A stretch of DNA of 64,000 nucleotides from Ardenticatenales bacterium. GTDB lineage: Bacteria > Chloroflexota > Anaerolineae > Promineifilales > Promineifilaceae. Below the pieces are notes generated by a model, which was not told the DNA's origin, did not search any database, and saw only the letters and a program-made list of their open reading frames with translations. Below are positions 34,942-42,888 of this stretch, one piece after another. The translations under genes were made by a program, and so were the position numbers. Each line of letters opens with the position of its first letter. Within the stretch, counting starts at the first letter, position 1. The stretch spans positions 222,231 to 286,230 of the forward strand of contig JACKBM010000003.1 in assembly GCA_020634575.1 (NCBI GenBank). The letters are read 5' to 3'.

Positions 34942-34980
34942 ACGGGCGCTGTCGTGGAGATAGCGCCCGTTTTTGTTTTT
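34942..34980 (+). terminator. Rho-independent terminator
   Basis: ACGGGCGCT (34942-34950) pairs with AGCGCCCGT (34962-34970), extended by flanking bases, then TTTTGTTTTT. It ends the 32867-34912 operon. Confidence 0.92.
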
Positions 34981-35228
34981 GAGGGAGCCGTAAGGTGGCC
35001 AAATGGGGCGACGTTAAAACGTCGTGCTGATGGCGACGGGAGAAGTGCCCGAGTGGGCACTTGCGCATGTGGAGACAGCACGCGAGGCGACCTACGTGCG
35101 GGCTGGGTCAGCCGAATTTGACCTTGCTGGTTGACTGAGGGTGGGGGCAGGTTTAGAATTGCCCTGATTGATGGTAACCGGCTGGACCAACATGATTTTT
35201 ACCAGAATCATCAGTCAGCAATCCGATT

Positions 35229-35304
<76 letters not shown>

Positions 35305-35313
35305 AACGTAGAG

Positions 35314-35335
35314 ACCGGCTTTTGAGCCGGTTTTT
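35314..35335 (+). terminator. Terminator of tRNA-Arg
   Basis: ACCGGCT (35314-35320), loop TTTG, AGCCGGT (35325-35331), then TTTT. Confidence 0.88.
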
Positions 35336-35428
35336 GCTTTGAAAACGACCTTTATTTACCCATGGCGTAGTTTGAAGTAATGCATGAGCGTTAGTTTTTG
35401 AGGGGATAGCTCGGCCGTGCGGCTGATA

Positions 35429-35437
35429 TGCTATAAT
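35429..35437 (+). promoter_or_regulatory. Extended -10 promoter of mntA-hepT
   Basis: TGC directly before a perfect TATAAT (35432-35437), about 40 nt before the mntA start. No good -35 box is present at 17 bp, which fits an extended -10 promoter. Confidence 0.55.
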
Positions 35438-35476
35438 CTGCTGCATACTGGCTCGGCCTGAATTGGATTTGTGGCA

Positions 35477-35785
35477 ATGGTTGAGAATCGAGCGGATGTT
35501 ATCCGTATCATCAATGACAATTTCGATACTTTGCATTCGTTGGGCGTCCGGCGTTGTGGCCTCTTTGGCTCGTTTCAGCGCGATGAGGCCACTATTGAAA
35601 GTGATATCGACTTGCTGGTTGAATTCGAGCCTGACCAGAAAACATTCCTCAATTTTGTCAATCTTAGCTTTTTTCTCGAAGATCTACTTGGGCGCAAGGT
35701 TGAACTGGTCACGCGCGAATCCTTGAGCCCATACGCTGGCCCCGAAATCCTGAGTGAAGTCGAATATGTCGGTGCCCCTGGTTAA
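35477..35785 (+). CDS. mntA: MntA-type nucleotidyltransferase antitoxin
   Basis: Minimal nucleotidyltransferase of the MNT family, the antitoxin of HepT-MntA pairs. In studied systems MntA neutralises HepT by AMPylating a Tyr near its active site. The 102-residue protein (ATG at 35477; GTG at 35471 is possible) shows the signature LFGSFQRDEATIESDIDLLVEFE: Gly31-Ser32 and the catalytic Asp43-x-Asp45. The third acidic residue is probably the Glu in KVELVTRE. Its 3' end overlaps the hepT start by 20 bp. A consensus extended -10 promoter precedes it. Confidence 0.92.
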   Translation: MVENRADVIRIINDNFDTLHSLGVRRCGLFGSFQRDEATIESDIDLLVEFEPDQKTFLNFVNLSFFLEDLLGRKVELVTRESLSPYAGPEILSEVEYVGAPG

Positions 35786-36107
35786 CGTCCTCAAGCATAT
35801 TCGGGACGAAATCAACTTTCTCCGCCTGTCTGCCGCTAATCTTTCCAAAGATGCTTTTCTGGCCGATGAGACATCAAAGCGTGCCTTCGTACGTAGCCTG
35901 GAAATCATAGGTGAAGCGGTCAAGCAGATACCCGCTCATCGACGTGAAGCACATCCTAACATTCCCTGGCGGGCGATCGCTGGCATGCGTGATGTACTGA
36001 TTCATAACTACTTTGGGGTTGATTACGACATTGTCTGGGATGTCGTACACACTCAGCTGGACGCATTGGACCAGGTCATTGCCAAAATGATCAACTCCCT
36101 TGAATGA
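35766..36107 (+). CDS. hepT: HepT-type HEPN ribonuclease toxin
   Basis: HEPN-domain RNase (DUF86), the toxin of the MntA-HepT pair. From the ATG at 35766 it has 113 residues and is almost all helical. The catalytic/AMPylation motif R-x4-H-x-Y is intact as RDVLIHNYFG (Arg75, His80, Tyr82). The toxin starts inside the antitoxin gene, so translation is coupled. Such pairs stabilise mobile or chromosomal DNA and some act against phages; here the locus stands alone between a tRNA-Arg and a hydrolase, a typical insertion position near a tRNA, but no attachment site is evident. Confidence 0.92.
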   Translation: MSVPLVNVLKHIRDEINFLRLSAANLSKDAFLADETSKRAFVRSLEIIGEAVKQIPAHRREAHPNIPWRAIAGMRDVLIHNYFGVDYDIVWDVVHTQLDALDQVIAKMINSLE

Positions 36108-36160
36108 GCTGTTCTTGGCGAACACCACCTGCGCAATTTCCTTCTCAGAGACGACCTTTT

Positions 36161-37021
36161 CTACCCCCAACTCTCATACAACAGCCGCCCCAACTCCGCA
36201 GAAAAGGTGAAGCCCGGATTGGCCGCGTTTAGCGGCTTTGCGCCGGGGATGTCGCGGCATTTGAGGCCGAGGATGTAGCGGCTGCGGGGCGTGATGCAGA
36301 GGGCGACGTCGCCGCGGTAGGCGAGGGTGTAGCCGGCTTTGGCGTAGAGTTTCATGCCGGCGTAGTTGTCGATGACCTGCTGGTCTGTTTCGCCGTCGAT
36401 CATTTCGGCGGCGAAGGGGCTCCAGGGGAGGTAGCGGGCCAGGCCGTTGTCTTCGTAATGATGGGTCATGATCGTTTTGCAGATGCCGGCGGCGGCTGGT
36501 GGGTAGTTGTATTGGTCCGGCCGGTCCAACACCATCGCCGCCCGTGCCAACCCCCGGGCCGAACTCTCAATCCAGCCGCCGCCCGGCTGCCAGATCTTGT
36601 TGTGAATGGTGGTATCCGGGATGCCCAGCCGGTCAACCGTGGCCTGGACCGCCGCCGGGCCGCCCACAACGTCCAGCAACATGTTGGTTGTCGTGTTGTC
36701 TGAGACGGTCATCATCAGGTAGGCGAGGAAGGAAGCGGTGGGCTGTAAGCCGGGCGTGGCGAAGCGCATGACGCCGGAGCCGGGCACCTGGTCCGCTGCC
36801 GCGAGTGTGACGCGGTGGGCCGAGTCAAGGTGGCCTGTCGCCACCTGCTCTGCATAGGTCAGCAGGATAAAAAGCTTGGCCTCACTGGCGCAGCGGCTGG
36901 CTACGTCATCGTCAATCACGATCTGGGCGCCGGTTGTCAGGTTGTGGGCGTGCAGGAAAACCCGGCCCGGAAAGGCGGCGATCAGTTGTTCAAGCTGGTG
37001 TTGCAAGGTGTTGTCATTCAT
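36161..37021 (-). CDS. Class A beta-lactamase-like serine hydrolase
   Basis: A 286-residue penicillin-binding-fold protein. The SxxK nucleophile motif is CASEAKLF (Ser46, Lys49), the SDN loop is MMTVSDNTTTNMLLD (Ser107-Asp108-Asn109), and the third motif is KAG in KLYAKAGYT rather than KTG/KSG. No signal peptide is seen with the ATG at 37021 (the longer start at 37039 adds none), so it is likely cytoplasmic, unlike true beta-lactamases. Related proteins act as esterases or D-peptidases. The glutamate of the omega loop is not obvious. Resistance to beta-lactams should not be assumed. Confidence 0.82.
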   Translation of the reverse strand: MNDNTLQHQLEQLIAAFPGRVFLHAHNLTTGAQIVIDDDVASRCASEAKLFILLTYAEQVATGHLDSAHRVTLAAADQVPGSGVMRFATPGLQPTASFLAYLMMTVSDNTTTNMLLDVVGGPAAVQATVDRLGIPDTTIHNKIWQPGGGWIESSARGLARAAMVLDRPDQYNYPPAAAGICKTIMTHHYEDNGLARYLPWSPFAAEMIDGETDQQVIDNYAGMKLYAKAGYTLAYRGDVALCITPRSRYILGLKCRDIPGAKPLNAANPGFTFSAELGRLLYESWG

Positions 37022-37288
37022 CGTCTCAACTGTACCCAAACCGGGGTGGTGTAGCGAGGGTTTGGGGACCGGCCGGTTTCAGCCTCAAGAACCACGAATA
37101 ACCTCGCCCAGAACGGTGACATCCCTCACTTGCCAGGCTCACCCCGGCTCGCTAACGTGACAGACAATTCGTGTGGTCTTTCAGCCAGTCGCGGCCTTAT
37201 TCCGGCGTTGCCAATTGCCATCGGGCCCAGCACTGTGCTTTTTACCTACAATCGCATACGCTTGAGCTGTCTGGTAGGAGCGCGTCCC

Positions 37289-38005
37289 ATGAAACGACTT
37301 GTCATCCGGGTACTGTTTGTGCCCGCCTTCCCTCTTTACCTGTTTGTCTACCTGTTCCTGTTCCAGCCGGCCTGGCTCATCGGCTCGCTGCAGCAGGCGA
37401 GTCCGGATGTGCTCTTTTCAGTCGCGACGACGGAAAAAGTGGTGGCCCTTTCTATCGACGATGGCCCCAGCGCAACCACCACGGCAGAGTTGCTGACCCT
37501 GCTGGCACTCCATGACAGCCACGCCACGTTTTTCCTCCTGAGCGACAATATCCAGGGCAATGAAACCCTTGTCGAAGCGATGGTTCAGCAGGGGCATGAG
37601 ATCGGCAACCATTCAACTGTGGACGAAGCCAGCGTCTCACTGTCCGCTGCTGATTTCGAGCAGAAACTGATGCGGGCGAATCAGACCCTGGCTCCCTATC
37701 AGCAGCCCGGCTGGTTCCGGCCGGGCTCCGGGGTCTATGATGGCGAGATGCTTGAAATTCTCCATGAGCACGGCTATCGCTGCGCCCTGGGTTCGGTACA
37801 CCCGCTGGACCCGCAGATTCCGTCGGAACGGTTTGCTACCTGGTACCTCCTGGAACATATTCAGCCGGGTGACATCATCATCCTGCATGATGGCCCTGAG
37901 CGGGGCCAGCGCACCATCAATGTGCTGGCTACTGTCCTGCCACAGCTGGAGCGCCAGGGATATGAGGTCGTGACAATTTCAGAGTTGGTGGCGCGGGCGC
38001 CGTAA
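37289..38005 (+). CDS. NodB-type polysaccharide deacetylase-like protein
   Basis: A 238-residue carbohydrate-esterase family 4 homolog with an N-terminal membrane anchor (VLFVPAFPLYLFVYLFLF, 9-26) and the catalytic domain outside. ATG at 37289 with TAGGAG at 37275-37280. Motif 1 (SIDDGPS, Asp57/Asp58), motif 2 start (HEIGNHS, His108) and motif 3 (WFRPGSG) are present, as is LHDG near the C terminus. In canonical enzymes the zinc triad is Asp-His-His with HxxxH in motif 2; here the second position is Asp112 (HSTVD). It may bind a different metal or be inactive. Likely acts on peptidoglycan or surface glycans. Confidence 0.85.
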   Translation: MKRLVIRVLFVPAFPLYLFVYLFLFQPAWLIGSLQQASPDVLFSVATTEKVVALSIDDGPSATTTAELLTLLALHDSHATFFLLSDNIQGNETLVEAMVQQGHEIGNHSTVDEASVSLSAADFEQKLMRANQTLAPYQQPGWFRPGSGVYDGEMLEILHEHGYRCALGSVHPLDPQIPSERFATWYLLEHIQPGDIIILHDGPERGQRTINVLATVLPQLERQGYEVVTISELVARAP

Positions 38006-38137
38006 ATGGGCACCGGCCGGTTCCTCTAATGCAGACGTTAACTGCCCACATGTGTTAAGATCGGGTTCACGTGCCACACCGCTGAACCTGTACTGCCCAA
38101 GGCATCTGTAAGTCGAAAACTGAATTGGAGTCTCTAC

Positions 38138-38563
38138 ATGAACCCTGCTGAGTCACCTATTTCGCCAGAGTTGTGGCAGATTTTCCGGGCCGCCAGCCAG
38201 GCCGCCCATGGCCTCGGACACGCCGAAGTCGAGCCCGAACATCTCCTGCTAGCCGCCGCTTTTATGGATACGGAAGAGCATCCTTTCTGGGCGTCCCAGG
38301 GGGTGTCCGGTCTCAGGATTTTTCGCGAATTGTACGCAACGTTGACGGGCGAGAAGAATTTGCCCAAAAATCTGCCGCTGACCGGTCGCACAGAGGCGGT
38401 CATTGCCGCCGCGGTGTCTGCGGCGCGTCAGCAAGATGATGTGGCGACAATCGCCGATCTGGTCGCGGCTCTATTGCAAGAAAAACAGGGTGTGGCCTAT
38501 GAGACGCTTCACGCCGCCGGCCTGGATCCCGATCACCTCACTCAGGATCGGCCGCGCTTCTAA
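38138..38563 (+). CDS. Stand-alone Clp N-terminal (ClpN) domain protein
   Basis: 141 residues that look like one double ClpN repeat and nothing else. The first repeat is LWQIFRAASQAAHGLGHAEVEPEHLLLAAA. The second is TEAVIAAAVSAARQQDDVATIADLVAALLQEKQGVAYETLHAAGLD. ClpN domains recruit substrates or adaptors to ClpA/ClpC AAA+ unfoldases, and ClpS/MecA bind them; stand-alone versions (as in plant ClpT) may modulate the protease. No signal or AAA module is present. GGAG lies 9 bp before the ATG. It has no operon partner. Confidence 0.82.
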   Translation: MNPAESPISPELWQIFRAASQAAHGLGHAEVEPEHLLLAAAFMDTEEHPFWASQGVSGLRIFRELYATLTGEKNLPKNLPLTGRTEAVIAAAVSAARQQDDVATIADLVAALLQEKQGVAYETLHAAGLDPDHLTQDRPRF

Positions 38564-38613
38564 CCGGGCGGCGCCTGGCTGATAAAAGTAACGGCTGGCG
38601 CGGGCCGGCCGAT

Positions 38614-39738
38614 CTAGAGCGGGCCACGGAAGAAATCCAGCAGCTCGCGCAGGAAGCTGTCAAACTGGGCCAAATCTGTCCCCTGGCTGACGAAAAGCTG
38701 CAGTTCGTACGTCCCCGTCGCACCTGTGGCCACGCCCAGGAAGCCCTGATCAATGCCATTGGCCGCTAAGGTGTAAATTGTCCAGTCATAAAGCTGGCTG
38801 CCGTACGGCTCACCTGCTGAGACAGTCCAGCCCGCAGTGGTGAATTCGGCGACCCGGGCGTCGGGTGAAAGCGGGCTTACTCCTTGAAAACCGCTGGCGG
38901 CGGCCCCATCCATGGTCAGCGTGAAACTCCCATCCGGGTTGCTGTTCACGCCGGTAGATGACGAGGTGCAGGTGCCACCGGCCGGATTGCAGAAGAGCTG
39001 CGGATTGTCACTAATCAGGTTCGGCACTGCGCCATTCAGCGCCGACAGGGGGCGCAGTGGGAGACCCGAATCGTCGGGCGAAAAAAGCAGGCCGCAATGG
39101 GTGCCATCGCTGAAACCGGCGCCAAAGAGCGTAGCCCCGCCCGGCACTTCATCTACAAACAGAGTGATTTGCGCCGTGTTGCCATCGACGCTGCCCGTTG
39201 CCGTCGACTCGGTAAAGATAAAGCCACCTTCTGTGTTCACTGCCCGGGCAGATCCCACGACCTCGCCGTTCTCAATAAAAATGGCGTCGCTGACACCGCC
39301 GCCGCCCAGCGGGTTGCCGGCTGTTGGTTCAACATTTAGAAGCGGCCCGCCACCCCAGTCCAGGTTAAGGATGCCGCTATCCAGAAATTCCTGAAGCGTT
39401 ACGCTGATCAAACTGATTTCACCCGTCTCGTCGTTGTAGACCACCTCCAGATCTTTAAGATCCAATTCGGCGCCGTCAATCGGCGCGCCGGTGGCACATT
39501 CGTAGCTGTTGGACCAATTCAGATAACTGATATCGAGGGTAGGCATCGCTGTCTCGGTCGGTGCCGGCGTTACAGTAGAGGTCGCTGTGGCGGTCATAGT
39601 TGGCGGAAGGGTCGGTGTGCTGGTTGCTGTCGGCGTGGGGGGATCGGGAACACCCAGGCCGAAGGATTCCCAGTTGCAAGCCAGGGCGACGAGCAGCAGG
39701 GTGAGGAGGTAGAGCAACCAGGCGTATTTCTGTTTCAT
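38614..39738 (-). CDS. Lipoprotein of unknown function with Thr/Pro stalk
   Basis: 374 residues with a signal peptide and lipobox LLLVALACNWE (Cys21), a Thr/Pro/Ala-rich stalk (about 32-68), then a long beta-rich domain with several Cys (YECATGAP, THCGLLF, LFCNPAGGTC), probably disulfide-stabilised. The C-terminal 90 residues (GWTVSAGEPYGSQLYDWTIYTLAAN) form a separate lobe. No catalytic motif. The stalk codons produce a low-complexity stretch in the DNA (39540-39640). The protein is expected on the outer face of the membrane. It diverges from the STAND gene. Confidence 0.75.
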   Translation of the reverse strand: MKQKYAWLLYLLTLLLVALACNWESFGLGVPDPPTPTATSTPTLPPTMTATATSTVTPAPTETAMPTLDISYLNWSNSYECATGAPIDGAELDLKDLEVVYNDETGEISLISVTLQEFLDSGILNLDWGGGPLLNVEPTAGNPLGGGGVSDAIFIENGEVVGSARAVNTEGGFIFTESTATGSVDGNTAQITLFVDEVPGGATLFGAGFSDGTHCGLLFSPDDSGLPLRPLSALNGAVPNLISDNPQLFCNPAGGTCTSSSTGVNSNPDGSFTLTMDGAAASGFQGVSPLSPDARVAEFTTAGWTVSAGEPYGSQLYDWTIYTLAANGIDQGFLGVATGATGTYELQLFVSQGTDLAQFDSFLRELLDFFRGPL

Positions 39739-39858
39739 GGCGGACTCCTTGCGCGAGATTGCCGGGTCTGCTAACCGGCCGGTTCCGATGTTGGTGTATA
39801 CTCAGTTTATTGGTCTGACCGGCGCAAAGTGCCTCAAAAGTGCCCTTTTTAGTTGGTT

Positions 39859-42558
39859 ATGGTGGACATTAACCGTAAACAGATACGTAGCGCCCTGCAA
39901 GCCTGGCATCAAACCAGCCGGCTTGGTGAGTTGCCCCTGGCTGGCCTGCTCTGCGTCGATCGGCGGCGCGAAGCGCTGGGCTATGATGCCTCGGCTATAG
40001 GTCGGGCGCTGGCTCTGCGGCAGCTCCTGCGGGCGTTGCTGGCCGAGCTGCGACCCAACGAGGCTGAGCCCGACCCGGCCGATCCCCGCTGGCGCCCCTT
40101 CCTGATCCTGAGCCAACAATACCTGGAGGGACGCAGCCCGAACTGGGTCGCCAACCATCTCTTCCTCGCCAAACGCACCTATCACAAAGCGCAGGCTACG
40201 GCCCTGGATCGGCTGGCCACGCTGCTGCAGGATCGTGAACAGGCCGCCCGGCAAACGCCATCTGCCGATTCTGCCGCAACCGCTGCCCCGCTGTTTATGG
40301 CGCCTCCTCGCCTCAACCGGCCCTTCATCGGCCGGGAAAATTTACTGGCCGAAATTCGTCAGCGGCTATTGGCTGGCACGTCGCCGCGCCTGGCTCTGGT
40401 AGGGCTGCCGGGCGTGGGCAAGACGACTTTGCTGCGGGAGCTGGCGCATGATGAGGCATTGCGTTCGGCTTTTCCTGATGGCATTTTCTGGGCGGGCCTG
40501 GGTCAGACGCCGGCGCTGCCAGCCTTGTTGGGGAGTTGGGCGCGCGCGTTGGGCTGTGCCGAGCGGAGTATTGCCGCCGCGCAGAGTTTGGCAGCCCGCG
40601 CGGCGCTGGTCCAGGCCCGGCTGGGTACACGGCGGGCGCTACTCCTGATTGATGATGCCTGGACTGGTGAAGCAGCTGTTGCCTTTCAGCTGGGCGGGCC
40701 GCATTGTGCTGCTTTGTTGACGACGCGGCTGCGTTCGGTGGCCCATGATTTTGCCGGCAGCGAAGTGTTGACCCTGCCGGCGTTTGCTGCCGCGGAGGGG
40801 GCGGCGTATCTCCAAGCGACGCTGGGGCAGGCTGCCCTGACCCAGGCCGATCTCGCCCGGCTCAACCAGCAAGCGGGCGGTCTGCCGCTGGCGCTGAGTC
40901 TGATGGTGCGTTATCTGCTGCATCATGAGCGCGATCTGGCCCGCGCCCTGCTACGGCTGGATGCGGCCGAGAACCGGCTGGCGCTGAGCCAGCCGCAGTC
41001 GCCGTTGTTGCAGGAAGGGACGCGTTCCCTGGGAATGGCGATTGCACTGAGTGTGGCCGTGCTGAGCCCGGCGGCGCGCCAACTACTGGACGCGCTGGCA
41101 TGGTTACCGCCCCGGCCCGCCTCGCTGGCGCGGGCCGCCGCCCTGGCGCTGGCCGGGGCGGAGGATCCCCTGACAGAGCTACTGGATGCCGGCCTGGTCG
41201 AGCCCCTGGGCGCCGAGCGGCTCACGGTCCACCAGACAATCGCCGATTATTGCCGCAGTCTGCCAACATCTGCGGACGTAGTGGCAAATGTGGTGACCTA
41301 TTTTGCTTCATTTGCCGAAGATCATGCAGCGGATGATCGCCAATTGGCACTGGAGCTGGAGAATATCACGGCCGCATTGCAGCTGGCGGGGCGGCATAAC
41401 CGGCCGGTCGACCTGACCCAGGGCGCCGTCGCCCTGGCGCCCTTCAGTACACGGCGCGGCGAGCTGATGATGGCGCAACAGCTATTGGCGACGGCTGCGG
41501 CGCAGCTGACCGAGCAGGTTCCGGCATCGCTACAGGCCCGGCTTTTTCTGGCCCTTGGTGACAATGCGGCCCGGCGCGGTGATTTACCGGCCGGTATCGC
41601 GGCGGCTGAACAGGCGCAAGCGCTGGATCAGTCGGGCGCCGCGGCGGCTGAGAGCGCCAAGTTGTTAGGCACACTCCATTATCGCCTGGGCGACCTGGCA
41701 TTGGCGGAACGGTATCTGGATGTGGCCGTGGAGGCGTTTGCGGCGGTGGGGGATGAAACCGGCCGGAACAGCGCCCGTAGCCTGCAGGCCCTCTGCCAGT
41801 TGCAGCAGGGCAACCACGCAGCGGCGGCGGCTACATTTGCCGCCCTGATCGAAGCGAGTGCGGCCCTGGGCGATCGCTACCTGGAGGTGCGCGCCTGGCA
41901 TAATCTGGGTTTTACCCATTTGTTGCGTCAGGAATTGCCTGCCGCAGCCGACGCCTACAACCGCTGTGTGGCGTTGGCCCGCCAATACGGCGACCACCAG
42001 GCAGTTGGCGCGGCGCTGGCGGACCTGGGCGCCCTCACCGGGCAACAGGGTGATTTATTGGGTGCGCAGGCCCATTACCAGCAGGCATTGCAAATCGCCC
42101 GGGAACAGGGCGACCAGTTGGTGATGGCTATGACACTTTCCAACCTGGGCAATGTCACCCTTGATCTGGGTTTGTTTGAGGAGGCGGATAACTATCTGGA
42201 GCAGGCGCTGGCCATCAGCCAGGCAAATGGCATTCTGCGCACGCAGGGCTCGGTTAAGATCCATCAGGCCCGGCTGGCCCTGTTGGCAGGGAACCTGGAC
42301 CAGGCCCTGGCTACCGCCCAGCAAGCCTTGCAGATTGCCCGTGATGTGGCTGATATCAGTTATGAGGTGGAAGCATTGATCCTATTGGGGCGGGCAGCGC
42401 TGGCAGGCGAGATGGCGGACGCAACGGCCCATTTCACCGCAGCCCGAACACTGGCGCAGCAATACGACCTGCCGGCGTTAGCGGCTGAGGCGCTGGCAGG
42501 CGAGGCTGCAGCGGACCAGGCATGTAAACACGATCAAGCAACTCACTTGACCTCCTAG
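39859..42558 (+). CDS. STAND NTPase (NB-ARC type) with TPR repeats
   Basis: A 899-residue signal-transduction ATPase. The N-terminal 110 residues contain a helix-turn-helix-like segment (LEGRSPNWVANHLFLAKRTYHKAQATALDRLATLL). The NB-ARC core has FIGRENLLAEI, Walker A GLPGVGKTT (about 182-190), Walker B LLLIDDAW (about 261-268), a sensor LLTTRLRS, and GLPLAL. A winged helix follows (about 430-480), then at least seven TPR-type repeats (about 500-890; for example AAGRHNRPVD, RRGDLPAGIAAAEQA, GDLLGAQAHYQQAL). The plan resembles MalT-like and plant R-type switches. Its ligand and effect are unknown; it could be a regulator or a defence sensor. The ATG at 39859 is preferred to a TTG two codons earlier. 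Confidence 0.9.
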   Translation: MVDINRKQIRSALQAWHQTSRLGELPLAGLLCVDRRREALGYDASAIGRALALRQLLRALLAELRPNEAEPDPADPRWRPFLILSQQYLEGRSPNWVANHLFLAKRTYHKAQATALDRLATLLQDREQAARQTPSADSAATAAPLFMAPPRLNRPFIGRENLLAEIRQRLLAGTSPRLALVGLPGVGKTTLLRELAHDEALRSAFPDGIFWAGLGQTPALPALLGSWARALGCAERSIAAAQSLAARAALVQARLGTRRALLLIDDAWTGEAAVAFQLGGPHCAALLTTRLRSVAHDFAGSEVLTLPAFAAAEGAAYLQATLGQAALTQADLARLNQQAGGLPLALSLMVRYLLHHERDLARALLRLDAAENRLALSQPQSPLLQEGTRSLGMAIALSVAVLSPAARQLLDALAWLPPRPASLARAAALALAGAEDPLTELLDAGLVEPLGAERLTVHQTIADYCRSLPTSADVVANVVTYFASFAEDHAADDRQLALELENITAALQLAGRHNRPVDLTQGAVALAPFSTRRGELMMAQQLLATAAAQLTEQVPASLQARLFLALGDNAARRGDLPAGIAAAEQAQALDQSGAAAAESAKLLGTLHYRLGDLALAERYLDVAVEAFAAVGDETGRNSARSLQALCQLQQGNHAAAAATFAALIEASAALGDRYLEVRAWHNLGFTHLLRQELPAAADAYNRCVALARQYGDHQAVGAALADLGALTGQQGDLLGAQAHYQQALQIAREQGDQLVMAMTLSNLGNVTLDLGLFEEADNYLEQALAISQANGILRTQGSVKIHQARLALLAGNLDQALATAQQALQIARDVADISYEVEALILLGRAALAGEMADATAHFTAARTLAQQYDLPALAAEALAGEAAADQACKHDQATHLTS

Positions 42559-42563
42559 GCAAA

Positions 42564-42592
42564 TTGACACGGTAGGCCCTCGATAGTATCAT
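42564..42592 (+). promoter_or_regulatory. Strong promoter of the antitoxin-toxin pair
   Basis: TTGACA (42564-42569), 17 bp, TATCAT (42587-42592): a perfect -35 and a 5/6 -10. The -10 box lies inside the operator palindrome. Confidence 0.75.
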
Positions 42593-42617
42593 GCTGATAC
42601 TACCAAACCTGATACTA
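42584..42617 (+). promoter_or_regulatory. Operator-like repeats for toxin-antitoxin autoregulation
   Basis: TAGTATCA (42584-42591), TGC, TGATACTA (42595-42602) is a perfect 8-bp inverted repeat overlapping the -10 box. A third half-site TGATACTA follows at 42610-42617. This is typical of ribbon-helix-helix antitoxin operators. Confidence 0.7.
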
Positions 42618-42636
42618 TATTTTCCGGAGTGTGGCA

Positions 42637-42888
42637 ATGGCACAATATACGGAACGAGTCCAGACGGTCCTGACCAGGACCCAGTATGAGTACCTGCGTA
42701 AACTAGCAGATGAAGAACATAAGCCTATAAGCAAGCTGATCCGTGAGGCCATTGAGGAGTTCTATTTCGTCCAGATAGAGAAAGATAGGCGGCGGCAGGC
42801 TCTGGCAAACCTGCTGGCCCTGGATGCGCCGGTTGCTGACTGGCCAGAGATGGAGGCTGAAATTGAACGGGGCGTCATGGATGAGTGA
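42637..42888 (+). CDS. Ribbon-helix-helix-like antitoxin
   Basis: 83 residues. The N-terminal 50 fit a CopG/RHH DNA-binding unit (QYTERVQTVLTRTQYEYLRKLADEEHKPISKLIREAIEEFY): one strand and two helices. The acidic C terminus (WPEMEAEIERGVMDE) is the usual toxin-neutralising tail. CCGGAG precedes the ATG at 42637; a GTG at 42631 is less likely. Its last 8 bp overlap the toxin gene. Repeated operator half-sites over the promoter suggest that it represses its own operon, alone or with the toxin. Confidence 0.85.
   Translation: MAQYTERVQTVLTRTQYEYLRKLADEEHKPISKLIREAIEEFYFVQIEKDRRRQALANLLALDAPVADWPEMEAEIERGVMDE

Noticed and set aside
36161..37021. Antibiotic-resistance beta-lactamase
   Set aside because: No signal peptide, KAG third motif and no clear omega-loop Glu; only a fold-level call is justified.
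37130..37288. Upstream extension of the deacetylase gene
   Set aside because: Residues are Pro/Ser-rich without character, and a good ribosome site TAGGAG precedes the ATG at 37289.
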